From contig CALHBW010000506.1 of the NCBI GenBank assembly GCA_937930625.1, forward strand, positions 1 to 14,455: 14,455 bases of DNA, given 5' to 3'. The first letter of the stretch is position 1; each line of letters begins with the position of its first letter. The position numbers were made by a program, and so were the translations under genes. Under the pieces are notes generated by a model, which did not search any database, was not told the DNA's origin, and saw nothing but the letters and a program-made list of their open reading frames with translations. The stretch comes from an uncultured Saprospiraceae bacterium (lineage in GTDB: Bacteria > Bacteroidota > Bacteroidia > Chitinophagales > Saprospiraceae). Positions 6,832 to 14,209 of the stretch are shown piece after piece.

Positions 6832-8015
6832 TGAAAAACATACCTACGCAAGTTGCTCGAAATGGTGATTTTTATCCCCGACCTAAAATAATCAACAAAA
6901 TATATCGTCGGATTAATTCCAATAGCCATATTTTTTTGGCTGCACCGCGTAAGGTCGGTAAGACCTCTATCATGCGCCATTTGGAAGATTATCCAAAAGA
7001 AAAATATTGCTTTGTTTATGTGATGTTGGAAGATGTGTATGATATTGAGGTGTTTTATTATGAGGTGATGGATGCTTTGATGAAAAGTAAATTGCTCTCA
7101 TCATGGTCGAAAGGCTCTAAGACATTGCAAGATAAAAGCAAATCCATATTCAACCGTATCAAACAAATCAATATTCCTGTCATTGGCGGTGGCATCGAAT
7201 TGAATCAAAGTGACCGCCAATCGTATCAAAAGAAATTCGATGAATTATTGGACGACTTAGCGGACGATAAAACGAAAATCATTCTAATGCTTGATGAATT
7301 TCCACAAGCATTGGAAAACATCAAAGCCAAGCATGGCACTGAAACCGCTAAACAATTCTTACAAACTTGTCGAAAACAACGCCAAACTTGTCCCGAAAAT
7401 GTGCGCTTCATTTACACCGGCTCTATTGGTCTTCCCTATGTTGTTAGTGGAATTGCCAGCTCCAATGTCATTAATGATTTAAACACTGCCGAAGTACCGC
7501 CCATGTCTCCTGAATCTGCTATTGATATGGCAACTCAGATTCTCACACATCACAAAGTCATGCACGACGCGGATATGTTGCCTTATCTTATGGAGCGTTT
7601 GCAATGGCTCATTCCATTTCACATTCAATTGGCTTTGCAAGAAGTTATTGATATTCACGAAGATGAACGACGCAATATCATCAAAAACGATGTAGATGAA
7701 GTACTTCGCCGTCTGCTAAACTATCGCAACGACCGTTATTTCTCTCAATATAAAGAACGACTTGAAACGGCATTTTCCAGTGCTACTACCTTTAATGGTG
7801 TGATTGAATTATTGAATGATATTGCTAAAAATGGATTTATTACAAAAGAACGTAGCAAAGAAATCCTAAATAACGAACGCATTGAAGATGATTATGACCG
7901 CGTGATTGAATCCCTGCAATTTGACGGTTACATTTATTTCAATGATGAAAAAAGTACCTATCAATTCACCTCCCAGTTACTGAAAATGTGGTGGGAAAAG
8001 TTTGTTTTGAATTGA
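6831..8015 (+). CDS. P-loop ATPase with C-terminal winged-helix-like region
   Basis: The 394-residue product is a STAND/archaeal-ATPase-like NTPase. It starts with a short segment containing FYPRPKII. Walker A is APRKVGKTS at 38-46, Walker B is IILMLDEFP at 150-158, and a sensor-1-like strand RFIYTGSIG lies at 192-200. The last 70 or so residues (ITKERSKEIL, then FDGYIYF and YQFTSQLLKMWW) have a winged-helix pattern. A TTG nine bases upstream is in frame, but the ATG at 6831 is preferred. No signal peptide or membrane segment is seen, so it should be cytosolic. A second, larger ATPase follows in the same direction after a 128-bp palindromic spacer. The two may work together, for instance as sensor and partner in a regulatory or defence role, but this is inference. 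The promoter overlaps two inverted repeats, suggesting tight or self control. Confidence 0.8.
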   Translation: MKNIPTQVARNGDFYPRPKIINKIYRRINSNSHIFLAAPRKVGKTSIMRHLEDYPKEKYCFVYVMLEDVYDIEVFYYEVMDALMKSKLLSSWSKGSKTLQDKSKSIFNRIKQINIPVIGGGIELNQSDRQSYQKKFDELLDDLADDKTKIILMLDEFPQALENIKAKHGTETAKQFLQTCRKQRQTCPENVRFIYTGSIGLPYVVSGIASSNVINDLNTAEVPPMSPESAIDMATQILTHHKVMHDADMLPYLMERLQWLIPFHIQLALQEVIDIHEDERRNIIKNDVDEVLRRLLNYRNDRYFSQYKERLETAFSSATTFNGVIELLNDIAKNGFITKERSKEILNNERIEDDYDRVIESLQFDGYIYFNDEKSTYQFTSQLLKMWWEKFVLN

Positions 8016-8021
8016 ACATAG

Positions 8022-8125
8022 CGTAATGCGTCTCGCTTGCGTTCCGTAGAACGACGCTTCCAGCTCGTTCCGCGTTAGTTTAGCAAATATATACGCGAGG
8101 CGCGGGCTGGAAGCATCACGTTACG
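8022..8125. repeat. REP-like nested palindrome between the two ATPase genes
   Basis: The 128-bp spacer is GC-richer than its neighbours and made of nested complementary segments: CGTAA (8022) with TTACG (8121); a perfect 9-bp GCTTCCAGC (8056-8064) with GCTGGAAGC (8106-8114); CGCGT (8071) with ACGCG (8093); and a side hairpin GCGTTC/GAAC around 8039-8052. It could fold into a branched structure. It resembles dispersed REP/MITE-type palindromes. Copies elsewhere in the genome cannot be checked here. Confidence 0.55.
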
Positions 8126-8143
8126 GTCGGCAAAATTTTATTT

Positions 8144-10045
8144 ATGACAATAACAAGAACAGTTGACAGCATATACAATCCCAACCAACTGACCCGCGAC
8201 GAACTCATTGATAGATTCGTGGTCAGAGGTAAAAAATTTGAACAACTTTATCGGCATATCCACGAAGCGAAAATGGAGGTGCCTGAAGAGTATTTGTTGA
8301 TTATCGGGCAGCGGGGCATGGGTAAAACGACCTTGCTTTTACGCCTTGCTTACGAAGTGGAGCGCGACCCGAAACTCAACAACTGGCTCATTCCTATCGT
8401 ATTCAAAGAAGAACAATACGGCATCCGCAAGTTATTTAATTTATGGGAAGAAACAGCGCATTTATTGGCGGATAAGGATGCTCATTTTGAGGGTTTATTT
8501 GATGAAATGGACGCGCTCTACACCAATCAGCATGAAGAAGAACATTACGAAAAGCAAGTATTTAATCTTCTCATAGAAAAGCTGCAAACACATCAAAAGA
8601 AGATTATTTTATTTATAGATAATTTGCAAGATTTATTAAAAAAACTAAGCAAACAAGAAGGTCAGCGACTCCGAAAAATTCTTATCACTTGCCCCGAACT
8701 TCGCATTATTGCCGCCTCACCGGTGTCGATTGATGCTTTGCAAGATTATAAGCATCCCTTGTTTGAGCATTTCAAAACCTTTCACCTCAAAGGCTTGGGG
8801 GAAGAAGAAACGGTTACACTCATTCGCAAACTCGGCGAATCGTACAAACCTGACGAAGTGGACGACCTCATAAAAAACCAACGCGCTCGTATCGAAACCA
8901 TCCGACGCATTACGGGCGGTGTGATTCGTACTAATGTCTTGTTGTTTGAAATTTTTGTAGATGACCGCAAAGGCGATGTCTTCCGCGACCTTGAACGCCT
9001 ACTTGACCGCGTAACTCCCCTTTACAAAGACCGCACCGACGACCTACCCAAAAATCAACAAGTAATCATAGATGCCATTGCACTCGCTTGGGATGCCACC
9101 ACCACCAAAGAAATCAAACAACGCACCCGCCTCGAAAGCAAAGTCATCTCTGCCCAACTCGCTCAACTCGCCAAAAACGACTGGATAGAAATCATCCCCA
9201 CCAATACCAAAAACCATCTCTACCGACTCAAAGAACGCTTTTATAATATCTGGTACTTGATGCGAAACGGCAGAAAACGAGATGCTCAAAGGGTGCTGTG
9301 GCTCGTACAGTTTTTGGAAGATTGGCTAGATGAAAATGGTACTAAAGCGAGAATTGAGAAGATGATAAAATGCTTTCAATTAGGAGAGTATGATGAGAAA
9401 GGGGCTTTTTATATGACGGAGGCTTTGATTCGGACTTCGCATATTTACCCAGAGGATGAGGACGAATTATTAAAAGCCGCTAAGAGCTTTTTACAGAAGA
9501 AAAAGTCCGCGTTAGCGAAGCAATTATCAAAATCTGATGTTGAAATTCTTCGCGAGACGTTTCAGAAAATTATAAAGGGGAGTAATGAAGAGGAAATTCA
9601 ATCCCAATTTTCAAAAATTAGAAAGTTTAATGATTTTTCAGCTATTATTGTTGGTGCAGGCATAATTACCGATGTTCTTGATAAAGAGACGCGCGAAGAT
9701 TATATAAATATATTAAAAAATCGGCTATTACGCGTTGAAAGAACAGTTAATAACAAATATGAAATGCACGGAACTTTAGTGACACTTATAGCTATTGAGG
9801 AATACGACTTCCTCTATGATTTTTTTAATAGTGATTTTGCTAACGAACATAATTTGAAAGGCAAATATGCTGTATATTGGTATGCCTTAGCACATTGTTT
9901 TAGAAGTGTAATGCAAAATGAATATTTAAAAATGGGATTAGAATTAGAAAAAACGGTAAAGGAATTGATCGAAAGTATAAATATAATAAAAGGGCTTCCT
10001 ATCAAAAAAATCCCCCACCAAACGGTAGAGGATTCTGATAAATAA
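8144..10045 (+). CDS. STAND-like ATPase with winged helix and helical C-terminus
   Basis: This 633-residue protein has an N-terminal P-loop NTPase domain: Walker A GQRGMGKTT at 55-63, Walker B IILFIDN at 154-160, and a sensor-like strand RIIAASP at 187-193. A winged-helix region covers about 300-375, containing TTKEIKQRT, and ends with ERFYNIWYLMR. The remaining 240 residues are predicted helical, compatible with degenerate TPR/HEAT repeats that would sense a ligand. Such architecture is typical of STAND proteins acting as switches in regulation or immunity; the actual role is unknown. Base composition falls sharply near 9290 (about 45% G+C in a 60-base sample at 9061, about 23% at 9901), so the C-terminal region may have been exchanged. 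The last dozen codons overlap an intrinsic terminator that serves the opposite strand. Confidence 0.82.
   Translation: MTITRTVDSIYNPNQLTRDELIDRFVVRGKKFEQLYRHIHEAKMEVPEEYLLIIGQRGMGKTTLLLRLAYEVERDPKLNNWLIPIVFKEEQYGIRKLFNLWEETAHLLADKDAHFEGLFDEMDALYTNQHEEEHYEKQVFNLLIEKLQTHQKKIILFIDNLQDLLKKLSKQEGQRLRKILITCPELRIIAASPVSIDALQDYKHPLFEHFKTFHLKGLGEEETVTLIRKLGESYKPDEVDDLIKNQRARIETIRRITGGVIRTNVLLFEIFVDDRKGDVFRDLERLLDRVTPLYKDRTDDLPKNQQVIIDAIALAWDATTTKEIKQRTRLESKVISAQLAQLAKNDWIEIIPTNTKNHLYRLKERFYNIWYLMRNGRKRDAQRVLWLVQFLEDWLDENGTKARIEKMIKCFQLGEYDEKGAFYMTEALIRTSHIYPEDEDELLKAAKSFLQKKKSALAKQLSKSDVEILRETFQKIIKGSNEEEIQSQFSKIRKFNDFSAIIVGAGIITDVLDKETREDYINILKNRLLRVERTVNNKYEMHGTLVTLIAIEEYDFLYDFFNSDFANEHNLKGKYAVYWYALAHCFRSVMQNEYLKMGLELEKTVKELIESINIIKGLPIKKIPHQTVEDSDK
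10004..10034 (-). terminator. Terminator of the ancestral aconitase end
   Basis: On the - strand an 11-bp stem (AATCCTCTACC with GGTGGGGGATT, two G-U pairs), a GTTT tetraloop and T7 follow 36 bases after the lost stop-codon position of the aconitase remnant. It lies inside the 3' end of the convergent ATPase gene. On the + strand no T-run follows, so it acts in one direction only. Confidence 0.8.
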
Positions 10046-10069
10046 AACTTTATATCGAAGGAAGCGCAG

Positions 10070-10211
10070 TACGCCACTCCTTCATCAATTCTAATCTTAT
10101 TCAAAGCTGACCCCGCTGTCACCCATTCCACTTGCGGTGCGGAGTAGGTGTGTGCCACTTCAAAGCTATCTTTCGTACCATCGGCGTGATTGAGCGTGAT
10201 GGTCAGATTTT
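10070..10211 (-). pseudogene. Remnant of aconitase 3' end (direct repeat copy A)
   Basis: These 142 bp match 14211-14352 at 130 positions (about 92%) in the same orientation. Translated on the - strand they give the last 46-47 residues of aconitase, from NLTITLNHADG to IRIDEGVA, with only two amino-acid changes (Ile for Val, Thr for Lys) against the intact copy. Ten of the 12 differences are synonymous third-position changes. The original stop TAA reads TAC here, and upstream homology ends abruptly at 10212, so the fragment is not functional. It marks the left edge of the 4-kb segment and must once have been part of a working aconitase gene. Confidence 0.9.
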
Positions 10212-10329
10212 CGTTTTTCAGTAGTTTTATAATTTTCGATTTGTAAAAACACCCTAAACTGTTCCTATGAATGCTCAAAAAATCACTACACTTCGAATCC
10301 CGAATATCTCGTTTCTGTTTCTATACAGC

Positions 10330-11721
10330 CTACTTATTGGGACATTCGCCAGCTAGACTAACGCTGTCAACCGCAATATCACTATTATAACCAGTACCGG
10401 TTGTGCCGTTGAATCGTATCATAAGGGCTGTCTGAGTCGTGTAACTGTTCAGGCTCAGATTTATAGTCTGCCATAAATTGCCCTGATTGCATGTTCTCGT
10501 CAGGAATGTTGTCCAGGAACTACCCTTATTGACAGATATCTGTACCCGTAATGTTCCCATAGATGCTCCGTACATGTGGTATTTGAAGGTCAGCTCAGGA
10601 TTATTTACAGAAGACAGGTCGAAACAGGGAGATACAAGATTTGCCACTTTGCCTGGGTAGTTTGGATTTGATGCTTCTGTGAACATGTAGTAACTACCTT
10701 CAGCAGCACTAGCTGGACCAGTATCTACCGATGGTGTTCCATTGCCGTTTCTTGTCCAGTTGATGTCATCTCTCGTATCTTGTATCCAGCCACCGAGTCC
10801 TGATTCAAACCCTTCTGTGTACGGAAAGGAGCTTATAAGGGTTGAACAAGAAATACTGCTGTTACAAGATAAATAATCGCGATCATTTAATGCACTATAT
10901 ACTACGCGGTCAAACTGTTGTTGTGTGAATATACTTTTGCATGAGGCACGGCCATAAGACATAATGTTATTGGTTTGGGGATTATATGCTTGTCCCTTGA
11001 CATCTGTAAGCGTACCAGTATATACACAATTATAGTCAACCAGACTAGTTGCACAATTCCTATAAAGGTTAGGGTCAGCAGGCGTATCGCACAATCTGTC
11101 ACCTGCAACGCTACAATTAGATTTATCCACCAGTTCATCAGTAGTACCGCAATTGGAGGTGCCATGAGTATGATACAGAGATAAGTAATGTCCTATTTCA
11201 TGAATCAGAGTAGTACCGCTTACCGTACAACTATTTGCCATCATAATCCTATCCGGCCCTGGAGGGAAATTAGTATATCCACACAAAGGGAAACCGCCGG
11301 CATTAATACTGTTAAAGTAATAAATGTTCAGTACATTCCGCACGTTATTCGTCTCGTAAACATTGAAATCATCTGAGGTAACAAGGTCATACCAATTACT
11401 ATTGTCAATAAATTTTACCGGTTCGCATTCAATAAATTGAATATTTGCCTGTGCATAAAAAGCATTTAAGTTTTGAATCGCTGTAGCCAGTTCCTGAGTA
11501 CTTAGTCCACCGTCACCATTAGAGGTTCTGACAATGTGATTCGCAATAGGTATTTCAATTACACTCGTTAAATACCTATAAGAAAAGGTCTCTTTATTTG
11601 TCTGGTTTCTATTGAGATAAGTTATCTCCTCTTGAGTAGGTATAGTGCCACATCGCTCGGACTGTGCATTGAGTAGCCCTGCTGTCAAAAAAATCATAAT
11701 TAATACCAAATAAGTTTTCAT
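10330..11721 (-). CDS. Secreted M43-type zinc metalloprotease with MAM domain
   Basis: The product is 463 residues from the ATG at 11721; a longer in-frame start at 11799 is rejected because MKTYLVLIMIF begins a clear signal peptide, cleaved near residue 19-20 (LNAQ). The catalytic domain carries the metzincin zinc site HEIGHYLSLYH at 174-184 and a Met-turn NIMSYG at 252-257, with several cysteine pairs, as in the pappalysin (M43) family. A MAM-like domain follows at about 302-460 (YTEGFESGLGGW, then VSPCFDLS, ending DIAVDSVSL). The protein stops right after it with CPNK and lacks the usual C-terminal type 9 secretion sorting domain. It is probably exported to the periplasm or outside and degrades proteins. 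It lies inside the segment flanked by aconitase repeats, downstream of a terminator, with no operon partner. Confidence 0.9.
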   Translation of the reverse strand: MKTYLVLIMIFLTAGLLNAQSERCGTIPTQEEITYLNRNQTNKETFSYRYLTSVIEIPIANHIVRTSNGDGGLSTQELATAIQNLNAFYAQANIQFIECEPVKFIDNSNWYDLVTSDDFNVYETNNVRNVLNIYYFNSINAGGFPLCGYTNFPPGPDRIMMANSCTVSGTTLIHEIGHYLSLYHTHGTSNCGTTDELVDKSNCSVAGDRLCDTPADPNLYRNCATSLVDYNCVYTGTLTDVKGQAYNPQTNNIMSYGRASCKSIFTQQQFDRVVYSALNDRDYLSCNSSISCSTLISSFPYTEGFESGLGGWIQDTRDDINWTRNGNGTPSVDTGPASAAEGSYYMFTEASNPNYPGKVANLVSPCFDLSSVNNPELTFKYHMYGASMGTLRVQISVNKGSSWTTFLTRTCNQGNLWQTINLSLNSYTTQTALMIRFNGTTGTGYNSDIAVDSVSLAGECPNK

Positions 11722-11779
11722 AATAGGGATTTTAAATAAATTAATAAAAAATATACTATAATAAAAAATTAAAATAAGC

Positions 11780-11817
11780 AAAAAAATAGGCGATACCATT
11801 CTCTGATGCTATCGCCT
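11780..11817 (-). terminator. Terminator after the small exported-peptide gene
   Basis: On the - strand the perfect 8-bp AGGCGATA/TATCGCCT stem, extended by CAT/ATG past a mismatch, has a 6-base loop and is followed by A and then T7. It lies 26 bases after the stop of the 53-residue gene and before the protease. Confidence 0.8.
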
Positions 11818-11842
11818 GTGTTTATATATTGTTTTATGGTAG

Positions 11843-12004
11843 TTACAGGGCAGCTTTATTTTGCATTGTTATCTCAAAAACATCTGCTTGTTTTATATAG
11901 TATAGTAGCTTTTGTTTCCCATAGTTATAGGACATCGTTTCAGACGGACAAAATCCGGTAAGCACTAGTAATACAGTCAAAAAAGGTAGTAAAAACTTTC
12001 TCAT
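11843..12004 (-). CDS. Small putative exported peptide, 53 residues
   Basis: This short frame starts at the ATG at 12004. Residues 2-17 form a signal-peptide-like start (RKF, then a Leu/Val-rich stretch) followed by TGFC with Cys19, an imperfect lipobox, so it could be a lipoprotein or a secreted peptide. The remaining 34 residues are polar and match nothing recognised. Support comes from a strong intrinsic terminator 26 bases after its stop, on the same strand, which would otherwise have no gene to serve. No Shine-Dalgarno sequence is seen. Confidence 0.5.
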   Translation of the reverse strand: MRKFLLPFLTVLLVLTGFCPSETMSYNYGKQKLLYYIKQADVFEITMQNKAAL

Positions 12005-12352
12005 GCTAATTAAATTTTAGAGTGATAAAATATCTGTCATACTTCAATTCGGTCTGCTTCTTTTTTATTTGTCACTCATAAGACGTGGGTAAGCAAAACC
12101 TTTGCATTGCTCGTTAGGTAATACTACGAACAAATTAATTGCACATATTTTGTATCACGTAAATTTTACACTTTAAAACATTGAAAACACATAGAAGTGC
12201 GAATTTTTTATTTGCACTATACGTTATAAGGGTAAACTTTATTCTGAAAACATTTTAAAGAAGGATGGAAATAAAGGTTATTCAGTTCCGTATGAAATAT
12301 TTTCAGAATAAAGTCTTTAGAACAATTATTCCAAAGCTAAACTTGAAAAGCT
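12005..12352. other. Non-coding spacer with several small inverted repeats
   Basis: This 348-base AT-rich spacer separates the small peptide gene (-) from the TPR gene (+). Besides the large inverted repeat listed separately, it holds GCAAA/TTTGC around 12094-12106 and AGTGCGAAT/ATTTGCACT with a T5 loop at 12196-12218. A promoter exactly matching TAnnTTTG was not found on either strand. Confidence 0.5.
12236..12314. repeat. 20-bp inverted repeat upstream of the TPR gene
   Basis: The arms at 12236-12255 and 12295-12314 (core ACTTTATTCTGAAAA and its exact complement, 15 bp) pair at 19 of 20 positions around a 39-base centre. The right arm ends 38 bases before the start codon. It could be an operator, a leader hairpin or the ends of a tiny mobile element. 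Confidence 0.7.
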
Positions 12353-13639
12353 ATGAATGCAAAATTGAACCACGGTGGGTATATTGAAGACATAAGCAAT
12401 TATTTCCAATTCAAAAAAACAGGATTATCATGGGATGATTTTTATGACCAAATTGGAATGCCTTCGTACGAGGAAGCAGTAAGAAAAGGAACTCCCCCCG
12501 GAGGACTGTTTAGAAAACTCCTTTCCTGGCGTACAACTGATTATTTTCGAGAAAAAGGGAAAAGTCCTCTGGTATTACCTATTGACGAATTGAAGACTAC
12601 CGATTCAACCCCGGTTATGGAAGAGGATAAAGGGGGGACAACAGGTATTAAGTTTTCCTCAAATCAGAAATCTTATATTTCTAGCCTCAAAGAGCTTGAA
12701 AATATAGTTTTGACCAATAAAAAAATGACTGATAATCAGGTCAAAGCAAAGCTCTTAAAAGTGGCGGAAACATCAAATATTACTACTTTTTTAGGAATTC
12801 CAATTGATGATATTTCTTCCTTTCAGGAAATCCAAAAGACAAAAAGACAGAATAAAGATTATCACTGCAGGAGATTTGATTTGGTTGCTTCTTCTGGGTT
12901 ATCAGATATTAAAATAAGTTCAGCGAGTCCTGAGTGGAAACATTGTAGTACAAAAAAATTCTACGATATAGGGCTGGAAATAAAAGGAAGAGCTAAAGAA
13001 TTTGATTATCAATTTAGAATGAAGTTACAACTTGCACCTAAAAGAGCATTAAACTTAAAAGAAGAAGAACAAAATTTATCGTCAATTAAATCCTTAATGA
13101 TTGCTCTGATAAACTATTTGATGGCAACTATGTACTTCAAGAAAATTTCAGATTTTAGTGTTGAAATGTTAGCTGCAAGATACAATTATGCATATTGTAT
13201 GAAGCGACTGGGAGAGTTGGATCCTGCACTTTTGAAACTTTTGGATTGCGAAAAACTAATCCATGAAAATCAGCAAACTGCTAACTCCCATGTTCCAGTA
13301 ATATGTCTAACTAATCAAATTGAGTATAAGACAATAGCTTTTATTGTATATGAGTCTATAGGAGATATTTATTTTAAGAGAGGACTATTTCAAGATAGCA
13401 TTTCGTACTTCCAAAAAGCTTATGATATAGATCCAAATGACCTTGAAGTTTTACTTAACCTTCTTGAAGTTTACAATGAATCCCAAGCCAGAAAAGAAAT
13501 TGTTAGAATGCTTAATGAAATTATTGAGACAGGAAAGAATATTCCAGCTATCCGAATTCCACTAATCAAAAGCGTCATAGAATCTAATATGACTGAAAAA
13601 GATATTTTAAACTTATGTGCTTCTATTTTATCACTTTAA
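12353..13639 (+). CDS. Unrecognised protein with C-terminal TPR repeats
   Basis: The 428-residue product has no signal peptide and matches no family I recognise over its first 240 residues, which are mixed charged and polar with a region around 75-105 that looks like a flexible linker. From about 245 it is helical. A clear TPR unit lies at about 333-366 (IGDIYFKRGLFQDSISYFQKAYDIDPND), and a weaker one follows. TPRs usually mediate protein contacts, so this may be a cytosolic sensor or adaptor. A small lipoprotein gene starts 15 bases after the stop, so the two are probably one transcription unit. Low G+C and A/T-ending codons differ from the ATPase genes on the left. A strong inverted repeat precedes the start. 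Confidence 0.75.
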   Translation: MNAKLNHGGYIEDISNYFQFKKTGLSWDDFYDQIGMPSYEEAVRKGTPPGGLFRKLLSWRTTDYFREKGKSPLVLPIDELKTTDSTPVMEEDKGGTTGIKFSSNQKSYISSLKELENIVLTNKKMTDNQVKAKLLKVAETSNITTFLGIPIDDISSFQEIQKTKRQNKDYHCRRFDLVASSGLSDIKISSASPEWKHCSTKKFYDIGLEIKGRAKEFDYQFRMKLQLAPKRALNLKEEEQNLSSIKSLMIALINYLMATMYFKKISDFSVEMLAARYNYAYCMKRLGELDPALLKLLDCEKLIHENQQTANSHVPVICLTNQIEYKTIAFIVYESIGDIYFKRGLFQDSISYFQKAYDIDPNDLEVLLNLLEVYNESQARKEIVRMLNEIIETGKNIPAIRIPLIKSVIESNMTEKDILNLCASILSL

Positions 13640-13654
13640 TAAAATTTAATAATC

Positions 13655-13900
13655 ATGAAAAAGATATTATGCTTTGCATTTGCTGCTGTTCTACTTTTCT
13701 CTTTCACCTCATGTGAAAAAGATATACTTGATGACATAAATCTCGAAAATAGTATAGAAAATCAAAACGAAACCTTACTCGACGTAGAAATCATACCCAT
13801 TGAAGGAGAAATTTTATCTGATTCTTCTAGTGATAAAAAAAAGCGTAAAGGTGGTGGTGACTTGAATGCTAAGACAACGGACAGAGATTTGATTCCTTAA
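13655..13900 (+). CDS. Small lipoprotein, 81 residues
   Basis: The N-terminus is a type II signal peptide: KK, a hydrophobic stretch, then FTSC with the lipidated Cys20, a form common in Bacteroidota. Acidic residues directly after the cysteine (EKDILDD) resemble the surface-export signal of Bacteroidota lipoproteins, so outer-membrane surface display is possible. The mature part is about 60 residues, strongly acidic first, then a basic KKKRKGGG patch, and is likely unfolded or short. Function is unknown. It lies 15 bases after the TPR gene and is likely co-expressed. Confidence 0.75.
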   Translation: MKKILCFAFAAVLLFSFTSCEKDILDDINLENSIENQNETLLDVEIIPIEGEILSDSSSDKKKRKGGGDLNAKTTDRDLIP

Positions 13901-14010
13901 CCAAATTTGCCCAATGACTCACTAACACTTGGTAAACTAAAAATACTATCACCTGATGAATAGATAACACAGATTCTGGAAAAACTGGAAAAAAATATTT
14001 TTTTAATTAA

Positions 14011-14121
14011 AATCGAGTAGGGTAAGATAGGAAGAACTTTTATACCTGCGTTGCCGCAAAGGAGTTCCCTTTCCTATCTTGTCCCTCTCACACCACCGGA
14101 CATACGGTTCGTGTATGTGCA
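14011..14121 (-). mobile_element. 3'-terminal fragment of a group II intron (domains V-VI)
   Basis: Read on the - strand, the sequence runs from a domain V-like hairpin with a GAAC loop and the 3' half GTCCGGTGGTG, through GTGAGAGGG, into a long domain VI-like hairpin. That hairpin has a perfect 10-bp outer stem (14024-14033 with 14071-14080), an inner AACT/AGTT stem and a TGCG-GCAA-CGCA tip (GNRA loop). A GGG/CCC clamp with an unpaired A (14023) fits the branch-point A, and the sequence ends with CCCTACTCGATT, typical of intron 3' ends. The 5' half of domain V is imperfect, and nothing of domains I-IV or the reverse transcriptase is present. It is therefore a relic, possibly a 5'-truncated insertion. 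Confidence 0.6.
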
Positions 14122-14151
14122 GAATGAAGTGACGATGGATGTTTGTTTTAT

Positions 14152-14184
14152 AAAAAAAGCCGCCCCACAAACGCGAGACGGCTT
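14152..14184 (-). terminator. Terminator of the intact aconitase gene
   Basis: On the - strand AAGCCG pairs with CGGCTT around a 16-base loop, followed by T7, 26 bases after the aconitase stop. It is unrelated in sequence to the terminator behind the remnant copy. Confidence 0.8.
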
Positions 14185-14209
14185 CATATCATAAACGAGA
14201 AAAAGCAAC

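Noticed and set aside
9814..10278. A 154-codon - strand frame through the aconitase remnant
   Set aside because: It is a chance fusion: the middle is the old aconitase end with its stop changed to Tyr, and the rest is antisense to the ATPase gene or spacer.
10290..10320. tRNA T-arm-like TTCGAATCCC near the left end of the 4-kb segment
   Set aside because: The bases before the loop do not pair with those after it, and no acceptor, anticodon or D-arm is found.
12093..12130. Integron attC-like site around CGTTAGGT
   Set aside because: GTTRRRY is matched once, but the complementary RYYYAAC site and the paired inner boxes are missing, and there is no integrase.
12264..12386. A 40-codon + strand frame starting within the inverted repeat
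   Set aside because: It overlaps the start of the 428-codon gene in another frame and has no recognisable features.
13985..14010. Possible terminator AAAAAAATATTTTTTT after the lipoprotein gene
   Set aside because: The palindrome is made only of A and T with no G-C pairs, so it is too weak to call.
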